A stretch of DNA of 64,000 bases from Sphingomonas vulcanisoli (GCF_011761305.1 NZ_JAAOZC010000008.1:52065-116064); one strand, 5' to 3'. Shown: positions 1 to 11,462, counted from the first letter of the stretch. Notes: generated from the sequence alone by a model not told the origin. Translations and numbers: made by a program.

Positions 1-568
1 GCCCCATCCGAGCATAAGTGCGCAGATACGCGACAAACATGCGGTTGTAGCTGTGGCGCGCGCCTTGCTCGTCGAGATCGAAGCTGTAGGCGTCCTTCAT
101 CAGGAATTCCCGGCCGCGCATCACGCCGAAGCGGGGACGGACCTCGTCGCGGAATTTCCATTGGATGTGGTAAAGCGTGCGCGGCAGATCACGATAGGAT
201 CGCGCGGCATCGCGGAAGATGGCGGTGATCATCTCCTCGTTGGTCGGCCCGTAAAGGATCTCGCGATCGTGGCGATCGGTGATGCGCAGCATCTCCGGCC
301 CATAGGCATCGTAGCGGCCGCTTTCGCGCCACAGGTCCGCCGATTGCAGCGTCGGCATCAGCAGCTCGATCGCGCCGGCGCGATCCTGCTCCTCGCGGAC
401 GATCTGCGCGATCTTGTGCAGCACGCGCGTTCCCAGCGGCAGCCAGGCATAGATGCCCGCCGCCTGCTGGCGCACGAGCCCGGCGCGCAGCATCAATTTG
501 TGGCTGACGATCTGCGCCTCGGCGGGCGATTCCTTCATCACGGGCAGGAAATAACGGGAAAGGCGCAT
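1..568 (-). CDS. proS: Prolyl-tRNA synthetase, N-terminal part (cut by window edge)
   Basis: Charges tRNA-Pro with proline in the cytoplasm. The first 189 residues are visible, starting [13 protein letters not shown] at the ATG whose complement is 566-568. They contain the class II synthetase core: a motif-1 region ([16 protein letters not shown], about 31-46), [31 protein letters not shown], and motif 2 around [29 protein letters not shown] residues. The bacterial ProRS family is about 440-570 residues, so more than half lies to the left of position 1. Nothing is odd in the visible part. Identification is strong from these motifs. Confidence 0.95.
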   Translation of the reverse strand, partial: MRLSRYFLPVMKESPAEAQIVSHKLMLRAGLVRQQAAGIYAWLPLGTRVLHKIAQIVREEQDRAGAIELLMPTLQSADLWRESGRYDAYGPEMLRITDRHDREILYGPTNEEMITAIFRDAARSYRDLPRTLYHIQWKFRDEVRPRFGVMRGREFLMKDAYSFDLDEQGARHSYNRMFVAYLRTYARMG

Positions 569-806
569 GGGATTCCGTCTGAGGCTTGTGCGGTTTCGCG
601 GCTTAGGCGCGGGCCGGGCGGAGGGCAAATCGGGTGAAGGCCCGAAGCGGCCCTGTTGCGCGAAAAACACAGGGTGCGGTGATTGCGCTGGCGCAAACAG
701 AATCGCGCATGACGGCACGCGCATCACCGTATAACAGACGCTCACGAACAGGCTCCGGCCATGGTTCAGGGAGGCCAAGGCCCCGAACGGCACCTATAAA
801 AAGGGG

Positions 807-905
807 GGTGTCGTATCGTGCGGGCCGGGCAAGATAAGGGGGCTGACGAGTCAATCGTCACGCAGGCGCCCGGGATGCTCAAGCATCCCGGGTGTTTGCT
901 TTTTG
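807..905 (+). ncRNA. Candidate small RNA ending in an intrinsic terminator
   Basis: Two adjacent hairpins lie on the plus strand with no convincing plus-strand gene before them. The first pairs TGACGA (844-849) with TCGTCA (855-860). The second is a perfect 10-bp stem, CCCGGGATGC (869-878) with GCATCCCGGG (883-892), loop TCAA, followed by TGTTTGCTTTTT. A TATAAA box at 795-800 could be a -10 element, which would place the 5' end near 807, but I see no good -35. The terminator structure is clear. The 5' end and the existence of a stable RNA are inference. Confidence 0.4.
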
Positions 906-993
906 GGCTTCCCGCTTTCCATCACACATGATGAAGCAAATAGCGTGGCACCCGCAGCAAGCCGCGTGCGTTCTCCCCGTAAGGAGACCTAAC

Positions 994-1098
994 ATGGCCA
1001 GCCAGCCCAATCCCGATCTGCCCGTCGATCTGCCGATCGACGATCCGGTGCCTACGCCCACCGATCCCATCCCCCCGACGCCGACCGATCCGGTATGA
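994..1098 (+). CDS. Tiny proline/aspartate-rich protein (34 aa)
   Basis: ATG at 994 follows a strong Shine-Dalgarno AAGGAG (981-986). The product, starting MASQPNPDLPVDLPIDDP, has only D, P, T, V, I, L and a few other residues, and ends in a near tandem repeat (PTPTDPI / PTPTDPV). It has no signal peptide and no membrane segment, and is strongly acidic. It lies between the candidate small RNA and a second tiny gene on the same strand. I do not recognise a function. The good ribosome site and biased composition argue that it is real. The reading frame extends upstream to a GTG at 892, but that start lies in the terminator and is unlikely. Confidence 0.6.
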   Translation: MASQPNPDLPVDLPIDDPVPTPTDPIPPTPTDPV

Positions 1099-1104
1099 GG
1101 GTGA

Positions 1105-1137
1105 CGCGATCTTAACCCCTGGAGGGTTAGGATCGCG
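1105..1137 (+). promoter_or_regulatory. Long hairpin overlapping the ribosome site of the next gene
   Basis: Positions 1105-1118 pair with 1124-1137 in a 14-bp stem (one T-G wobble) around a 5-base loop, CTGGA. The GGAGGG at 1121-1126, the likely Shine-Dalgarno of the ATG at 1141, lies in the loop and descending arm. The structure could block translation, end the preceding short transcript, or be a palindromic operator. No T-run follows, so an intrinsic terminator is the least likely reading. Confidence 0.5.
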
Positions 1138-1140
1138 CCC

Positions 1141-1311
1141 ATGATCCCAACCCGCTCCCTGTTTCGCAGCCGCTGGGCGGCGCTGTTCTGGGCAGCCGGT
1201 ATCTGCTGGTCCGCCATCCAGTTCGCCGGAGAGCGTAAGACGGATGTCGATGCGGCCAACGCCGCCGATACCAATGCCGCGCAGGCGAGCGCGCTGGCTG
1301 CGGAAGGCTAG
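1141..1311 (+). CDS. Small membrane-anchored hypothetical protein (56 aa)
   Basis: ATG at 1141, just after the hairpin that holds its GGAGGG. The product begins MIPTRSLFRSRWAALFW: a basic N-terminus, then a hydrophobic stretch of about 18 residues (12-29, WAALFWAAGICWSAIQFA), then an alanine/aspartate-rich tail. This fits a single N-terminal membrane anchor or an uncleaved signal. It ends 40 bases from the convergent pyrG stop. Function unknown. It is supported by frame, composition and position only. Confidence 0.5.
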   Translation: MIPTRSLFRSRWAALFWAAGICWSAIQFAGERKTDVDAANAADTNAAQASALAAEG

Positions 1312-1351
1312 TGGAACCTAACCGTTCATCCCGAGCGATTCGGCGATGGGT

Positions 1352-2998
<1,647 letters not shown>

Positions 2999-3065
2999 CT
3001 AGCGGGGGTGATGGGGGAAGGGCAAGGGCAGCGCCGAAACGACCCACAGATTTTGATGAGGTATC

Positions 3066-3188
3066 TCCTCGGCACGGGGAGGGGGACCATGCGCAGCATG
3101 GTGGAGGGGGCTCACCACCGAGCGCAGCGCCAGTTGAGAGCCCCCTCCGTCATGGCTTCGCCATGCCACCTCCCCGTGCCGGGGAGGA
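3066..3188. repeat. Palindromic intergenic repeat, family A
   Basis: A 123-base inverted repeat. The outer arms are TCCTCGGCACGGGGAGG (left) and its near complement ending CCGTGCCGGGGAGGA (right). Nested inside are GGGGGCTC / GAGCCCCC arms and the small stems CATGCGCAGCATG and CATGGCTTCGCCATG. Other members in this window are at 11463, 49781, 52866 and a cut copy at 63894. It fills the secG-pyrG gap. Confidence 0.85.
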
Positions 3189-3193
3189 TTGTA

Positions 3194-3556
3194 TTACTGC
3201 GCCAGTGGGACGGCGCTGTTCGATCCGGTGGCAGTCGTGTCGCCCGTAGTGGTCTTGGTCGGTGCAGCCGCAGGCGATGCCGCGACGGGGACCGATGTCT
3301 TGGCGAGCGAGGTATCGATCGTCGCCGGGCCATGTTCGCGTGTGGCGAGAGCGGCGAGGATGATGCTCATGATCACGAAGATGGTGGCAAGCACCGATGT
3401 CGCCCGCGTCAGGAAATCCGCGGCGCCGCGCGCGCTCATCAGCCCGCCGGGATTGCCGCCGGAGCCAAGCCCGCCCGCTTCCGAACGCTGCATGAGGATG
3501 ACCGAAACGAGAGCCGCAGCGATGATCGCGTGGACGACGAGGAGGAAGGTATACAT
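3194..3556 (-). CDS. secG: Preprotein translocase subunit SecG
   Basis: Small inner-membrane partner of SecYE in protein export. The 120-residue product starts MYTFLLVVHAIIAAALVSVILMQ (first membrane helix) and has the conserved Q-R-S-E-G-G-G-L-G loop (QRSEAGGLGSGG), SARGAADFLTRAT, then a second helix (about 52-70). The C-terminal 50 residues are Thr/Ala/Pro-rich and low complexity, common in alphaproteobacterial SecG. It lies upstream of pyrG. Confidence 0.95.
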   Translation of the reverse strand: MYTFLLVVHAIIAAALVSVILMQRSEAGGLGSGGNPGGLMSARGAADFLTRATSVLATIFVIMSIILAALATREHGPATIDTSLAKTSVPVAASPAAAPTKTTTGDTTATGSNSAVPLAQ

Positions 3557-3602
3557 GGGCCGGGCCTTTAGGGGATTGGGGCGGTGCGTTCAACCAAACT
3601 CA

Positions 3603-3681
3603 CCGTTGGTGTCGAGCGAAGTCGAGACACGTCGGCTTCACGGCTCTTGGCACGTCCCTCGACTTCGCTCGGGACAAACGG
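3603..3681. repeat. Inverted repeat, family B
   Basis: CCGTTGGTGTCGAGCGAAG at the left is matched by the reverse complement CTTCGCTCGGGACAAACGG at the right, with a short unique centre. It lies between mltG and secG. Other family B copies are at 6119, 9886, 40347, 47327, 52048, 55599, 56163 and 57326. Confidence 0.85.
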
Positions 3682-3693
3682 TTATTGGCAATC

Positions 3694-4689
3694 TCAGCGC
3701 GTCCCCTGCGCCTTCCGCAGATTGTAATAGCGCTGCACGTTGGCGTTGTGATCCTTGAGATTGTCGGCGAAGACGTGGCCGCCCTTGCCGTCCGCGACGA
3801 AATACAGCGCATGCGTATCGGCGGGCGCCAGCACCGCGGCGATCGAATCGCGGCCGGGGTTGGTGATCGGGCCCTTCGGAAGTCCCGCCATCGCATAGGT
3901 GTTGTAATCGTTGACCGCGCGGACCTCGGACAGCTTGATCCGGCGCCCGAGCGGGCGGCCCTGCGTCATCGGATAGATGATCGTCGGATCGGCCTGAAGA
4001 CGCATGCCGGCGCGCAGGCGGTTGGAATAGACGCCGGCCACCATGGGCCGCTCGGCGGGCACGCCGGTTTCCTTCTCGACGATCGAGGCCAGGATCAGCG
4101 CATCTTCCTTGCTCGATACGACGCTGTTGGCCTTCCGCTCCAACCATAGCCGCTGGAGCGTATCGCGCATCGCCGCCTGCATCCGCTTGAGCACGCTGCC
4201 CCGTCGCTCACCGCGCTGGAAGCTGTAGGTGCCGGGCAGCACCGATCCTTCGGGCGGGACGGGGATCTTGCCGGTCAGCAACGGTTCGGCATTCAGACGA
4301 TCATAGACTTCGATCGAGGGCATGCCCTCGGGAATCGTCACCAGCCGCTGGACGGTCTTGCCGCTCTGCAGGAGCGCAAGCACCTCCTTGGCGCTGGCGT
4401 GCGGCGGCACCTCATATTCGCCCGCGCGAATCGGATCGCCGGAGCCGAAGCGGCGCGCGAAGCGGAGGAAGCCGGTGGTCGAGCGGACGACGCCCGCTTT
4501 CTCCAGCGCGCGCGCGGCGGCGGCCAGCGTCGATCCCTGCGGTACGACGACCGGCGTTGGGTGGTTGGCCGGGCCGGGGCCGCTCCAGTTGCGATAGACT
4601 TGCAGCCAGATCAGCCCGGCCACGACGACGAGGATAAGGCCGAGGCAGCCGAGACCACGCAGGCCGTTGGTCTTGCGGCGCTTGGCCAT
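3694..4689 (-). CDS. mltG: Endolytic murein transglycosylase
   Basis: Cleaves nascent glycan strands at the inner membrane and is thought to set glycan length. The 331-residue product has a basic N-terminus, one membrane helix (about 13-30), a LysM-like region, and the YceG/MltG catalytic domain. The catalytic Glu is E205 in ASIVEKETG. QADPTIIYP and GLPKGPITNPGRDSI are hallmark motifs. It follows fabF across a family C repeat, a usual neighbourhood in alphaproteobacteria. Confidence 0.96.
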   Translation of the reverse strand: MAKRRKTNGLRGLGCLGLILVVVAGLIWLQVYRNWSGPGPANHPTPVVVPQGSTLAAAARALEKAGVVRSTTGFLRFARRFGSGDPIRAGEYEVPPHASAKEVLALLQSGKTVQRLVTIPEGMPSIEVYDRLNAEPLLTGKIPVPPEGSVLPGTYSFQRGERRGSVLKRMQAAMRDTLQRLWLERKANSVVSSKEDALILASIVEKETGVPAERPMVAGVYSNRLRAGMRLQADPTIIYPMTQGRPLGRRIKLSEVRAVNDYNTYAMAGLPKGPITNPGRDSIAAVLAPADTHALYFVADGKGGHVFADNLKDHNANVQRYYNLRKAQGTR

Positions 4690-4699
4690 CAGCGGCGCG

Positions 4700-4803
4700 C
4701 GCCCTCACCCTTCCGCGACGCTGACGCATCGCTCCTTCCCTCTCCCCGCAGGGAGAGGGAAGGGGCCCGCCCGGCTTCAGCCGGGTGGGAAGGGTGAGGG
4801 CGC
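4700..4803. repeat. Palindromic intergenic repeat, family C
   Basis: The outer arms GCCCTCACCCTTCC / GGAAGGGTGAGGGC enclose a CCCTCTCCCCGCAGGGAGAGGG hairpin and a CCCGGCTTCAGCCGGG hairpin. It lies between mltG and fabF. Other copies: 7261, 17264, 40701, 45567, 62169. Confidence 0.85.
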
Positions 4804-4815
4804 CCAAACATCAAA

Positions 4816-6075
4816 TCAGATCGCGCGCATCACGAGGCTGGCGTTGGTGCCGCCGAAGCCGAAGCTGTTGTTGAGCACCGCGCGCACCTGCCGCTTCTTG
4901 GCGACGTTGGGCACGAGATCGACGCCCGCGCAACTCTCGCTGGGGTGCTCGAGGTTGATCGTCGGCGGCACGATCTGATCGCGGATCGCGAGGATGCAGA
5001 AGATCGATTCGACCGCGCCCGCGCCGCCGAGCAGATGCCCGATCATCGATTTGGTCGACGACATTGAAACCGTCTCCATCGCCTCGCCGAACAAGCGGCG
5101 GACCGCGCCCAGTTCCAGCTCGTCACCGAGCGGAGTCGAGGTGCCGTGGGCGTTGATATAATCGATATCGGCAGGCGTCAGGCCGGCCTTCTTGAGCGCC
5201 ATCTGCATCGAACGATAGGCGCCGTCGCCTTCGGGATGCGGAGCGGTGACGTGATAGGCGTCGCCCGAAAGACCATAGCCGATCACCTCGGCATAGATTT
5301 TGGCGCCACGCGCTTTGGCATGCTCATATTCCTCGAGCACCACCACGCCGGCACCCTCGCCCATCACGAAGCCGTCGCGCGCCTGATCGTAGGGTCGACT
5401 GGCCTTTTCGGGCTGGTCGTTGAAGCCCGTGGAAAGCGCGCGCGCCTGCGCGAAGCCGGCGATGCCGAGCGGGGAGATCGCGCCCTCGGCGCCGCCCGCC
5501 AGCATCACGTCGGCATCGTCCATGGCGATCATCCGCGCGGCGTCGCCGATCGCATGCGCGCCGGTCGAGCAGGCGGTGACCACCGCATGGTTCGGCCCGC
5601 GCAGGCCATATTTGATCGAGACCTGGCCCGAGATCAGATTGATCAGCCGGCCATGAACGAAGTGCGGCGAGACACGGCTCGGCCCCTTCTCCTTGCAGAC
5701 GATCGATTCGCTCTCGATACCGGGCAGGCCGCCGATCCCGGAACCGATCGAGCAGCCGACACGGCAGCTTTGCTCATAGGTCAGCTCGCCGAGGCCCGAA
5801 TCCTCATAGGCCTGGCCGGCGGCATCGATGCCATAGATGATGAACGGATCGACCTGGCGCTGCACCTTGTGATCGACGCGCTTGCCCGGATCGAAGCCGT
5901 AAGGATGATCGGCGGGCTTGACCTCGCAGGCGATGGTGCATTTCTGATCGGAGGCATCGAAGCGCGTGATCGTCGCCGCGCCCGATTTACCGGCGACGAT
6001 GTTCGCCCACGCGGTTTCGACGTCCGCGCCGAGCGGCGTCACGAGCCCCAGTCCGGTCACCACCACGCGGCGCAT
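4816..6075 (-). CDS. fabF: 3-oxoacyl-ACP synthase II
   Basis: Condensing enzyme that elongates acyl-ACP with malonyl-ACP in fatty acid synthesis. The 419-residue length is typical. The thiolase-fold catalytic triad is visible: C169 in VVTACSTGAHA, His in NAHGTSTPLGD, and His in SMIGHLLGGAG. The C-terminus FGFGGTNASLV is characteristic. It lies downstream of acpP, separated by a family B repeat, in a fabD-fabG-acpP-fabF order. Confidence 0.98.
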   Translation of the reverse strand: MRRVVVTGLGLVTPLGADVETAWANIVAGKSGAATITRFDASDQKCTIACEVKPADHPYGFDPGKRVDHKVQRQVDPFIIYGIDAAGQAYEDSGLGELTYEQSCRVGCSIGSGIGGLPGIESESIVCKEKGPSRVSPHFVHGRLINLISGQVSIKYGLRGPNHAVVTACSTGAHAIGDAARMIAMDDADVMLAGGAEGAISPLGIAGFAQARALSTGFNDQPEKASRPYDQARDGFVMGEGAGVVVLEEYEHAKARGAKIYAEVIGYGLSGDAYHVTAPHPEGDGAYRSMQMALKKAGLTPADIDYINAHGTSTPLGDELELGAVRRLFGEAMETVSMSSTKSMIGHLLGGAGAVESIFCILAIRDQIVPPTINLEHPSESCAGVDLVPNVAKKRQVRAVLNNSFGFGGTNASLVMRAI

Positions 6076-6118
6076 GGCATCATCCTCTTTTGTTTCTCAA
6101 AATGACAACAGGCCCAAC

Positions 6119-6192
6119 CCGTTCGGGCTGAGCCTGTCGAAGCCCTGCATGTCTCTCGAAGGGCAGCCCTTCGACAAGCTCGGGGCGAACGG
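6119..6192. repeat. Inverted repeat, family B
   Basis: The left arm CCGTTCGGGCTGAGCCTGTC and right arm GACAAGCTCGGGGCGAACGG are imperfect reverse complements. It fills the acpP-fabF gap. Confidence 0.8.
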
Positions 6193-6202
6193 AGCGGTTA
6201 GC

Positions 6203-6439
6203 TCAGCCCTTATGCGTATCAATGTACGAAATCGCGTCCTTCACCGTCGTGATCTTCTCGGCGGCATCGTCGGGGATTTCCACGCCGAACTCTTCTTCGA
6301 AGGCCATGACCAGCTCGACGATATCGAGGCTGTCCGCGCCGAGATCGTCGATGAAGCTGGCTTCCTCGGTGACCTTTTCGGGCTCGACGCCGAGATGCTC
6401 GACGACAATCTTCTTCACGCGATCGGCGGTGTCGCTCAT
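6203..6439 (-). CDS. acpP: Acyl carrier protein
   Basis: Carries growing acyl chains on 4'-phosphopantetheine. The 78-residue acidic protein has the attachment motif [13 protein letters not shown] with Ser37 as the modified residue. Length and composition are standard. It lies between fabG and fabF. Confidence 0.98.
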   Translation of the reverse strand: MSDTADRVKKIVVEHLGVEPEKVTEEASFIDDLGADSLDIVELVMAFEEEFGVEIPDDAAEKITTVKDAISYIDTHKG

Positions 6440-6502
6440 TCTAAAGCCTTCCTAGCTGATTTGCCGCTGCCCTAGCTTCGTGGTGACGGGGCCGCAAGAG
6501 CC

Positions 6503-7243
6503 TCAAATCATCGCCATGCCGCCGTTCACATGCAAGGTCTGGCCGGTGATATAGCCTGCCTCCCGGCTGGCGAGATAGGCAACGGCGGCACCGATATCGG
6601 TGCCCTGGCCCATGGCTCCAGCCGGGATGCGCGTATTGATCGCCTCTTTCTGCGCATCGGTGAGCGCATCGGTCATCGCGCTCGCAATGAAGCCGGGGGC
6701 GACGCAGTTGACCGTGATCGATCGGCTGGCAAGCTCCTGCGCCAGCGCCTTGCTCATCGCCGTGAGGCCGCCCTTGGACGCCGCATAATTGGCCTGGCCC
6801 GGATTGCCCGTGGTGCCGACCACCGAGGTGATGGTGATGATGCGGCCGAACCGCGCCTTCATCATCGGGCGGGCAGCGGCGCGGATCAGGCGGAAGGCGG
6901 CCTCGAGATTGACCGAGATCACCTGATCCCACTCCTCGTCCTTCATCCGCATCACCAGATTGTCGCGCGTGACGCCGGCATTGTTGACGAGGATATCGAG
7001 CTTGCCGCCCAGCGCCTCGATCGCAGCGGGAATGAGTGCCTCGACCGAGGCGGCGTCGGAAAGGTTGGCAGGCACCACCTTGTGATCGCTCCCCAACTTC
7101 TCCGCGACGGCCTCCAGCGCATCCTTGCGCGTGCCGGACAGCGCAACCGTCGCACCCTGCGCCGCCAGCGCCGTCGCGATCGCAGAACCAATGCCCCCCG
7201 ATGCGCCGGTGACCAAAGCGGTCATGCCTGTCAGATCGAACAT
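6503..7243 (-). CDS. fabG: 3-oxoacyl-ACP reductase
   Basis: NADPH-dependent reduction of 3-oxoacyl-ACP. A short-chain dehydrogenase of 246 residues with the TGASGGIG cofactor motif (12-19), NNAG (87-90), catalytic Ser140 and the YxxxK pair Y153/K157 in ANYAASKGG. The C-terminal YITGQTLHVNGGMAM is typical of FabG. It lies between fabD (upstream, with a family C repeat between) and acpP. Confidence 0.98.
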   Translation of the reverse strand: MFDLTGMTALVTGASGGIGSAIATALAAQGATVALSGTRKDALEAVAEKLGSDHKVVPANLSDAASVEALIPAAIEALGGKLDILVNNAGVTRDNLVMRMKDEEWDQVISVNLEAAFRLIRAAARPMMKARFGRIITITSVVGTTGNPGQANYAASKGGLTAMSKALAQELASRSITVNCVAPGFIASAMTDALTDAQKEAINTRIPAGAMGQGTDIGAAVAYLASREAGYITGQTLHVNGGMAMI

Positions 7244-7260
7244 CGCTTATCTCCTTCCAA

Positions 7261-7390
7261 TCCCTCTCCCGCTTTCGCGGGAGAGGAGGGGCCCATCGCC
7301 GGAGGCGATGGGAGGTGAGGGTCTTCTTTCTTGCCGACCAGCTAGAAGAAGGCCCTCACCCAGCCCTCTCCCGTGACGACGGGAGAGGGC
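7261..7390. repeat. Palindromic intergenic repeat, family C
   Basis: CCCTCTCCCGCTTTCGCGGGAGAGG at the left and CCCTCTCCCGTGACGACGGGAGAGGG at the right are each hairpins. Between them, GTGAGGGTCTTCTT and AAGAAGGCCCTCAC pair. It lies between fabG and fabD. Confidence 0.85.
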
Positions 7391-7395
7391 TTTAA

Positions 7396-8331
7396 CTACA
7401 ACGCCGCCGCCAACGCCTCGATATCGGCCATCGTCACCACGCTGGTGGTGGTCGCGTCGGTGGCGATGCGTTTGACCATGGGGCCGAGCACCTTGGCGCC
7501 GAGTTCGACGAAATCGGTGACGCCCGCGGCCCACATCGCCTCGATACTCTCCCGCCAGCGGACCGTGCCCGTCACCTGCTTCACCAGCAGATCGCGGATC
7601 GTATCGGCATCGGTAACGGGGGCGGCGGTGACGTTGGCGTAGAGCGGCACTAGCGGCGCACGCATCGTCGCTTCGGCCAGCGCCTTAGCCATCGCATCGG
7701 CGGCGGGCTGCATCAGCGCGCAATGGAACGGCGCGGAGACGGGGAGCGGTAGCGCGCGCTTGACGCCTTTCTCCTTGGACAGCGCCATCGCGCGTTCGAC
7801 CGCCGCCTTGGCGCCCGATATCACCACCTGGCCACCGCCATTATCGTTGGCGGCCTCGCACACCTCGCCCTGCGCGGCCTCGGCGCAGATCGCCTGCGCG
7901 AGTGCAAAATCCGTACCGAGCAGCGCCGCCATCGCACCCTCCCCCGCAGGCACCGCAGCCTGCATTGCCTGGCCGCGCAGCTTGAGCAGCCTGGCGGTGG
8001 TCGCCAGATCGAACGCCTGCGCCCCGGCAAGCGCGCTATATTCGCCGAGGCTGTGGCCCGCGACATAATCGGCCTTCTCGGCAAGGCGGATACCGCCCTC
8101 TTTCTCCAGCACCGCCAGAACGGCGAGGGCATTGGCCATGATCGCGGGCTGGGCGTTCTCGGTGAGCGTGAGTTCGTCTGCTGGCCCTTCGGCCATCAGC
8201 TTGGCGAGGCGCTGGCCGAGCGCGTCATCCACTTCCTCGAACACGGCGCGGGCGGCAACGCTCGCGGCGGCGAGATCGGCGCCCATGCCGACCGCCTGGC
8301 TACCCTGCCCGGGGAAAATGAATGCACGCAC
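7396..8331 (-). CDS. fabD: Malonyl-CoA:ACP transacylase
   Basis: Transfers malonyl from CoA to ACP, feeding chain elongation. The 311-residue product has the start motif FIFPGQGSQ, nucleophile Ser94 in AGHSLGEYSA, the catalytic His in SAPFHCALM, and the GQ(V/I)V-like segment GGQVVISG. First of the fab genes, about 60 bases downstream of rpoN on the same strand. Confidence 0.98.
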   Translation of the reverse strand: MRAFIFPGQGSQAVGMGADLAAASVAARAVFEEVDDALGQRLAKLMAEGPADELTLTENAQPAIMANALAVLAVLEKEGGIRLAEKADYVAGHSLGEYSALAGAQAFDLATTARLLKLRGQAMQAAVPAGEGAMAALLGTDFALAQAICAEAAQGEVCEAANDNGGGQVVISGAKAAVERAMALSKEKGVKRALPLPVSAPFHCALMQPAADAMAKALAEATMRAPLVPLYANVTAAPVTDADTIRDLLVKQVTGTVRWRESIEAMWAAGVTDFVELGAKVLGPMVKRIATDATTTSVVTMADIEALAAAL

Positions 8332-8392
8332 GATTGATCCTCATCCTCGATATCAGCGTGCGGGGTAGAAAGCGCCGCCGCGGCTGGCAAGC

Positions 8393-9862
<1,470 letters not shown>

Positions 9863-9885
9863 CAGTCCGTCAGCTCGCTGAAAGG

Positions 9886-9969
9886 CCGTTCGTGCCGAGC
9901 GAAGTCGAGGTACGCGTCTCGATAGCCGCAGTCAGCGCCACGTCCCTCGACTTCGCTCGGGACGAACGG
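9886..9969. repeat. Inverted repeat, family B
   Basis: CCGTTCGTGCCGAGCGAAGT at the left pairs with ACTTCGCTCGGGACGAACGG-type sequence at the right. It fills the lptB-rpoN gap. Confidence 0.85.
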
Positions 9970-9995
9970 AGGTCCAGAGCGAAGGGTCATCATAT

Positions 9996-10766
9996 CTAAA
10001 GCGCAAAACTCTCGCCGAGATAGAGCCGCCGGACCTCTTCGTTGGCGACAAGGTCTTCGGGCGAGCCCTGAAAAAGCACCCGGCCATCATAGATGATGCA
10101 GGCCCGATCGACGATGTCGAGCGTCTCGCGGACGTTGTGATCGGTGATCAGCACGCCGATGTCGCGGCGCTTGAGATCGCGCACCAGCTCGCGGATGTCG
10201 CTGATCGAGATCGGATCGATGCCCGCGAACGGCTCATCGAGCAGCATGATCGACGGATCGGCGGCGAGCGCGCGGGCGATCTCGCAGCGGCGCCGTTCGC
10301 CGCCCGATAGCGCCATTGCGGCGGCATCGCGCAGCCGTTCGAGATGGAATTCGGCGAGCAGCGACTCCAGCCGCTCGGCACGCGCCACTTTGTCGGGCTG
10401 CGAAATCTCCAGCACCGCCATGATATTCTGCGCGACGGTCAGCCCGCGGAAGATCGAGGTTTCCTGCGGCAGATAGCCCAGCCCCAGGATCGCGCGCCGG
10501 TACATCGGCAGACCGGTAACATCATTGCCATCGAGCAGGATGCGCCCGGCGTCCGGCTTGACCAGCCCCATCACCGAATAGAAGCAGGTCGTCTTGCCCG
10601 CGCCATTGGGGCCGAGCAGGCCGACGACCTCGCCACGCGCGACATCCAGACTCACATCCTGCAGCACCTGACGGCGATCGTAGCTCTTCGCGATCGAGAC
10701 GATCGCCAGTCCGCGAAAATCTTGCGCCGGCGCCGCGGGGAAGGCAGCAGGGCTCATATCGTTCAT
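9996..10766 (-). CDS. lptB: LPS export ATP-binding protein LptB
   Basis: ATPase of the LptBFGC transporter that extracts lipopolysaccharide from the inner membrane. It has Walker A GPNGAGKTT, Q-loop GYLPQETSIF, signature SGGERRR, and Walker B IMLLDEPFAGIDP. I chose the ATG at 10766 (MNDMSPAAF), giving 256 residues, near the family length. The frame is open to 10817 but the extra 17 residues are not conserved-looking, and neither start has a strong ribosome site. lptA and lptC, often just upstream, are not here. Confidence 0.96.
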   Translation of the reverse strand: MNDMSPAAFPAAPAQDFRGLAIVSIAKSYDRRQVLQDVSLDVARGEVVGLLGPNGAGKTTCFYSVMGLVKPDAGRILLDGNDVTGLPMYRRAILGLGYLPQETSIFRGLTVAQNIMAVLEISQPDKVARAERLESLLAEFHLERLRDAAAMALSGGERRRCEIARALAADPSIMLLDEPFAGIDPISISDIRELVRDLKRRDIGVLITDHNVRETLDIVDRACIIYDGRVLFQGSPEDLVANEEVRRLYLGESFAL

Positions 10767-10951
10767 GGGTTTCGCGTTACCGCGAAGCCCGGGCCGGGGC
10801 AATTCCGCGCTTTGCACGATTGTTGCATTCAGGACGCAGGTCGGCGCCGCTCACCGATTACGGTCCGAAATGGTGAGGCCTTGGGCGGTTGCCACCGAAT
10901 CGGACGAATACGTGCCTCGCACGCCGCCCGTTTTGCGCGAAGCTTAGCGCT

Positions 10952-11443
10952 GTGAATCCGCCACCCCATAGCGCACCCGCCGATACGGTGGAGGATAAAT
11001 TGATCGCCCTGCGGGAGATCGCGCAGCAATCCCCTCAGCTCCACGACCGCGTCAGCGAAGCCCTGAGCGCGGCGCTTGGCGATGTCCTGTCCGGCGATCG
11101 CGAGCTGCCGGGGCCCGCCCGCTATATCCGCGCGACGATGAAGGCGCGCCTCGTCCGCGGTCAGGTTTTCGAGACCGAGCTGTTCCGCGATCCGGCATGG
11201 GACATGCTGCTCGACCTTTATGACGCGCATCTGCAAAAGCGGGTCACCTCGGTATCGAGCCTGTGCATCGCCGCACAGGTGCCCGCGACCACCGGCCTGC
11301 GCTACATCGCGGCGATGGAGAAGGAGGCGCTCGTCACGCGCCGCCGCGATGCGATCGACCAGCGCCGCGTGCTCATCGAGGCCACGCCGATCGCGATCGA
11401 AGGCGTCGAAAAGGTCGCCCGCCGCTTCGCCCAATCGATCTAG
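10952..11443 (+). CDS. Winged-helix (MarR-like) DNA-binding protein
   Basis: Probable transcription regulator, divergent from lptB. From the GTG at 10952 it has 163 residues. An upstream TTG at 10889 in the same frame would add 21 residues that look non-coding. The C-terminal half (about 75-160) reads as a winged helix: FRDPAWDMLLDLYDAHL, SVSSLCIAAQVPATTGLRYIAAMEKEAL (helix-turn-helix), then a basic wing (TRRRDAIDQRRV). The N-terminal half is helical and unassigned. Its target is unknown; the lptB promoter is one possibility by position. Confidence 0.75.
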   Translation: MNPPPHSAPADTVEDKLIALREIAQQSPQLHDRVSEALSAALGDVLSGDRELPGPARYIRATMKARLVRGQVFETELFRDPAWDMLLDLYDAHLQKRVTSVSSLCIAAQVPATTGLRYIAAMEKEALVTRRRDAIDQRRVLIEATPIAIEGVEKVARRFAQSI

Positions 11444-11462
11444 GGCGGATGCGCTGTCGAAG

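Noticed and set aside
603..854. Minus-strand frame of 83 codons upstream of proS
   Set aside because: It starts at TTG without a ribosome site, overlaps the candidate small RNA on the other strand, and its Arg/Pro/Ala composition is that of random GC-rich DNA.
3066..3188. Possible CRISPR array
   Set aside because: The repeats are single, inverted and palindromic with no regular spacing or spacers; no cas genes are present.
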